Positions 62,240 to 64,000 of a stretch of DNA of 64,000 nt are shown here, piece by piece; within the stretch, counting starts at the first letter, position 1; each line of letters starts with the position of its first letter. This stretch comes from Oceanobacillus manasiensis (GTDB lineage: Bacteria > Bacillota > Bacilli > Bacillales > Amphibacillaceae). The notes under the pieces are model-generated. The model had not been told where the DNA came from and did not search any database. It saw only the letters and a list, made by a program, of their open reading frames with translations. Both the position numbers and the translations under genes were made by a program. Location: contig NZ_CCDL010000001.1 of assembly GCF_000724085.1 (NCBI RefSeq), positions 1,178,001 through 1,242,000 of the forward strand, given 5' to 3'.

Positions 62240-63454
62240 ATGAAAAGAAAGATTGGTATCTTAACGATAGTATTATCGCTATTGTTTTTTTCTTATATGT
62301 TAATATTACCTGATTATAAATCCTTCACCTATGTAGGTAGGGGTGTTCTCTGGGGGGAATCGGATTTTTACGATCACCAAAAGTTTGCAAATAGGAAGAT
62401 TGAAAAGGCGAATGACAGCCTTCCGTTCGAATATAACTTGAAAGAAAGTTATATCGAGGACTTGTTGATAGATATTAACTATTACTATAAGCAAAAAAGT
62501 AATACGATTGGCGATGCTGAACAGTTCTTTATTGAGAATGATACAACATCATTTATTATCATTAAAAATAACAAAGTAATATATGAAAAATATTTTAACG
62601 ACTATAGTAGAGAGTCTATAAATACGTCTTTTTCTGTAGCAAAATCGTTTGTATCGTTTCTCATTGGTAAAGCAATAGAGGATGGCTATATCGAGAGTAT
62701 TGAAGAACCCATTACTAATTATATACCTGAATTGAGTAATAAAGGTTTTGAAGAGATTACTATTGAACACCTTTTAAAGATGTCCTCTGGAATTCATTAT
62801 AATGAAGGACGATTATTGTGGGGCGATGATTCTAAAACATATTATTCCCCTAATCTAAGACGTTTAGCTGTAGAGGAAACCAAATTAGTCGATAAACCAG
62901 GTGAAAAATTTTTATACAATAATTATAATCCTCTTTTGTTAGGAATAATTTTAGAGAGGTCAACTCAAAAAACTATTTCTGAATATTTGCAAGAAACATT
63001 ATGGAAACCAGTTGGAATGGAATTTTCAGCAACATGGAGTATTGATAGCAAAAAACATGAATTTGAAAAAATGGAAAGTGGTATAAATGCCAGGGCTATC
63101 GATTTTGCTAGGTTTGGAAACTTGTATTTAAATAAAGGTAACTGGAACGGCGAACAGATTATATCAAGCCAATGGGTAATTGATTCCACAAAAAGGAAAG
63201 AGAATTTAAATGATTCCTACTACAGTTATACCGAGTGGGACTTTTTCAACCGTGACCAGGGATATTACAAATATATGTGGCTAGGATACGATCGTGAAGA
63301 TGGAGACTATGATTATTTTGCACATGGCAAATATGGTCAAGTTATCTATGTTAGTCCTAAAAATAACGTTGTAATAGTTCGTACTGGAAAGACAACCGGA
63401 AAAGTAGATTTCTGGCCAGAAATATTGCTTGAATTATCAAGTAAACTAGAATAA
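62240..63454 (+). CDS. Beta-lactamase-fold serine hydrolase
   Basis: A 404-residue protein with an N-terminal membrane segment (residues 5-22) and an extracellular penicillin-binding-type fold. The nucleophile is Ser132 in SVAK (SxxK motif), Tyr226 stands in YNN (YxN motif) and HGKYG near residue 360 is the third motif. Class C beta-lactamase or DD-peptidase-like, possibly an esterase; resistance is not implied. GGGGGG precedes the ATG. It stands alone. Confidence 0.87.
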   Translation: MKRKIGILTIVLSLLFFSYMLILPDYKSFTYVGRGVLWGESDFYDHQKFANRKIEKANDSLPFEYNLKESYIEDLLIDINYYYKQKSNTIGDAEQFFIENDTTSFIIIKNNKVIYEKYFNDYSRESINTSFSVAKSFVSFLIGKAIEDGYIESIEEPITNYIPELSNKGFEEITIEHLLKMSSGIHYNEGRLLWGDDSKTYYSPNLRRLAVEETKLVDKPGEKFLYNNYNPLLLGIILERSTQKTISEYLQETLWKPVGMEFSATWSIDSKKHEFEKMESGINARAIDFARFGNLYLNKGNWNGEQIISSQWVIDSTKRKENLNDSYYSYTEWDFFNRDQGYYKYMWLGYDREDGDYDYFAHGKYGQVIYVSPKNNVVIVRTGKTTGKVDFWPEILLELSSKLE

Positions 63455-63504
63455 CTCTTTGCTGTTCTAATTTTTGTGCAAGAATGTGCTTAAAGTAACA
63501 GAGC

Positions 63505-63574
63505 TTTTCTAAAAGAAGGAGAAGTACCTTTTTTGTTGAAGTTATTTAACTAAAGAGCAGGTTAGTTGAACAAG
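63505..63574 (+). repeat. Long form of the dispersed motif, copy B
   Basis: It matches 54495-54560 almost base for base and keeps the hairpin TTTAACTAA / TTAGTTGAA around AGAGCAGG. It lies after the beta-lactamase-like gene. Confidence 0.7.
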
Positions 63575-63770
63575 GTTTTACAAGGAAATCTGAAATATTA
63601 TAGTGTGTTTTGATTACAAATCAAAGCATGCTTTTTTTATCTTTATCTGCTTGTAACAATACAAATTAACTTTATAAATAATAGAATCAAAAATAACTTA
63701 GAAAAAATGAAGGAGTTGAAACTTTTTGTACGTCTAGATCACTCTAATTGATGAAGGGAGGGATTACACT
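63575..63770. other. Intergenic stretch before the sigma-factor gene
   Basis: AT-rich with a hairpin-like AAAGCATGC. TGAAAC (63716) and CGTCTA (63731) occur here but are only 9 bases apart, too close for an ECF promoter. Confidence 0.4.
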
Positions 63771-64000
63771 GTGAAACATGATATATATACAGTAAAAAAG
63801 GCAATTAACGGAGATGCCCGAGCCTTTGAGGAATTGCTTATTTTGGAAGAAAAGATGCTGTATTATAAAGCTCTTTCTTATGTGGGGAACAAAGAAGATG
63901 CTTTGGATGTGATTCAAGAGACCTCGTGCAAATCGTTTCTGTCCATAAGCCAATTACGGACACCGGAGTATTTTTCAACTTGGCTGTTCAGGATCCTAAT
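63771..64000 (+). CDS. ECF sigma factor, 3' end cut by window
   Basis: The first 76 codons of a sigma-70 family ECF factor. The visible part is MKHDIYTVKKAINGDARAF, then NKEDALDVIQETSCKSF (region 2.1-2.2) and the start of region 2.3-2.4 (PEYFSTWLFRIL). GGGAGG lies 7 bases before the GTG start. It resembles SigV/SigM-type factors; a partner anti-sigma gene would lie beyond the window. Confidence 0.85.
   Translation, partial: MKHDIYTVKKAINGDARAFEELLILEEKMLYYKALSYVGNKEDALDVIQETSCKSFLSISQLRTPEYFSTWLFRIL

Noticed and set aside
62240-63454. Calling this protein an antibiotic-resistance beta-lactamase
   Set aside because: The SxxK/YxN/HxG set is shared by esterases and peptidases, and nothing in the sequence or context points to antibiotic hydrolysis.
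63716-63736. TGAAAC and CGTCTA near the second ECF sigma gene, as an autoregulatory promoter
   Set aside because: The two elements are only about 9 bases apart; ECF promoters need about 16-17.
1-64000. CRISPR arrays, rRNA or tRNA genes
   Set aside because: I saw no regularly spaced direct repeats and no rRNA- or tRNA-like stretches when reading; a tool scan would be needed to exclude short tRNAs.

Overview
The window is low-GC (AT-rich) DNA with Bacillus-type ribosome binding sites, frequent TTG and GTG starts, ECF and SigA-like promoters and many hairpin terminators. This points to a Firmicute of the family Bacillaceae, plausibly one of the halotolerant genera (Oceanobacillus, Virgibacillus, Gracilibacillus and relatives). 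The genus is an inference from gene content, not something read directly. No rRNA, tRNA or CRISPR array was seen.

Layout. 1-4.7 kb is the end of a sugar-nucleotide/exopolysaccharide locus: UDP-glucose dehydrogenase (cut by the window edge), a UDP-glucuronate 4-epimerase-type enzyme and an alpha-phosphoglucomutase, followed by a membrane-anchored Mrr-like nuclease. 4.8-10.1 kb is a catabolic cluster: LacI-type regulator, SLC23-like permease, iron-containing alcohol dehydrogenase and aldehyde dehydrogenase. 10.5-12.7 kb is a decayed zone with a zinc-ribbon membrane protein, a fragment of the epimerase gene, a fragment of a tyrosine recombinase and other debris. 12.7-17.2 kb is a tight operon of five genes ending in a Ycf46-like AAA ATPase; its function is unknown and it is the best candidate here for an undescribed system. 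17.6-22.2 kb holds a lipoprotein, small orphan proteins, a ParB-like protein and a membrane-anchored GIY-YIG protein. 22.3-29.1 kb is a PucR-type regulator split by an IS21-family element, next to a creatinase-like M24 protein and a sodium:solute symporter.

29.4-31.7 kb is an operon of an ECF sigma factor, a PadR-like winged-helix protein and an FtsW/RodA protein, with a good ECF promoter in front. 32.0-40.1 kb holds PhzF, a solitary TnpB element with a candidate guide RNA, a relic of a type I toxin-antitoxin locus, an S51-like peptidase, YitT, an NTF2-like protein, an MFS exporter, a second sigma-like factor and an XRE regulator. 42-50.2 kb is a coherent sulfated-glycoside locus: GPH symporter, cytosolic GH3 glycosidase, cytosolic sulfatase, its formylglycine-generating enzyme and an AraC-type regulator.

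50.3-64 kb is a mosaic of short single-gene units (ArsR plus quinone-reductase-like enzyme, NTF2-like, DUF3888, MepB, CPCC, P-loop kinase, metallophosphoesterase, LOG, MazG, MDR enzyme, SDR, beta-lactamase-like hydrolase, ECF sigma). They are separated by a repeated intergenic motif of the form GGGCAGGTTAGTTGAATAA, repeated terminators, and decayed or duplicated genes. This part looks like a hypervariable cassette-like region of the chromosome.
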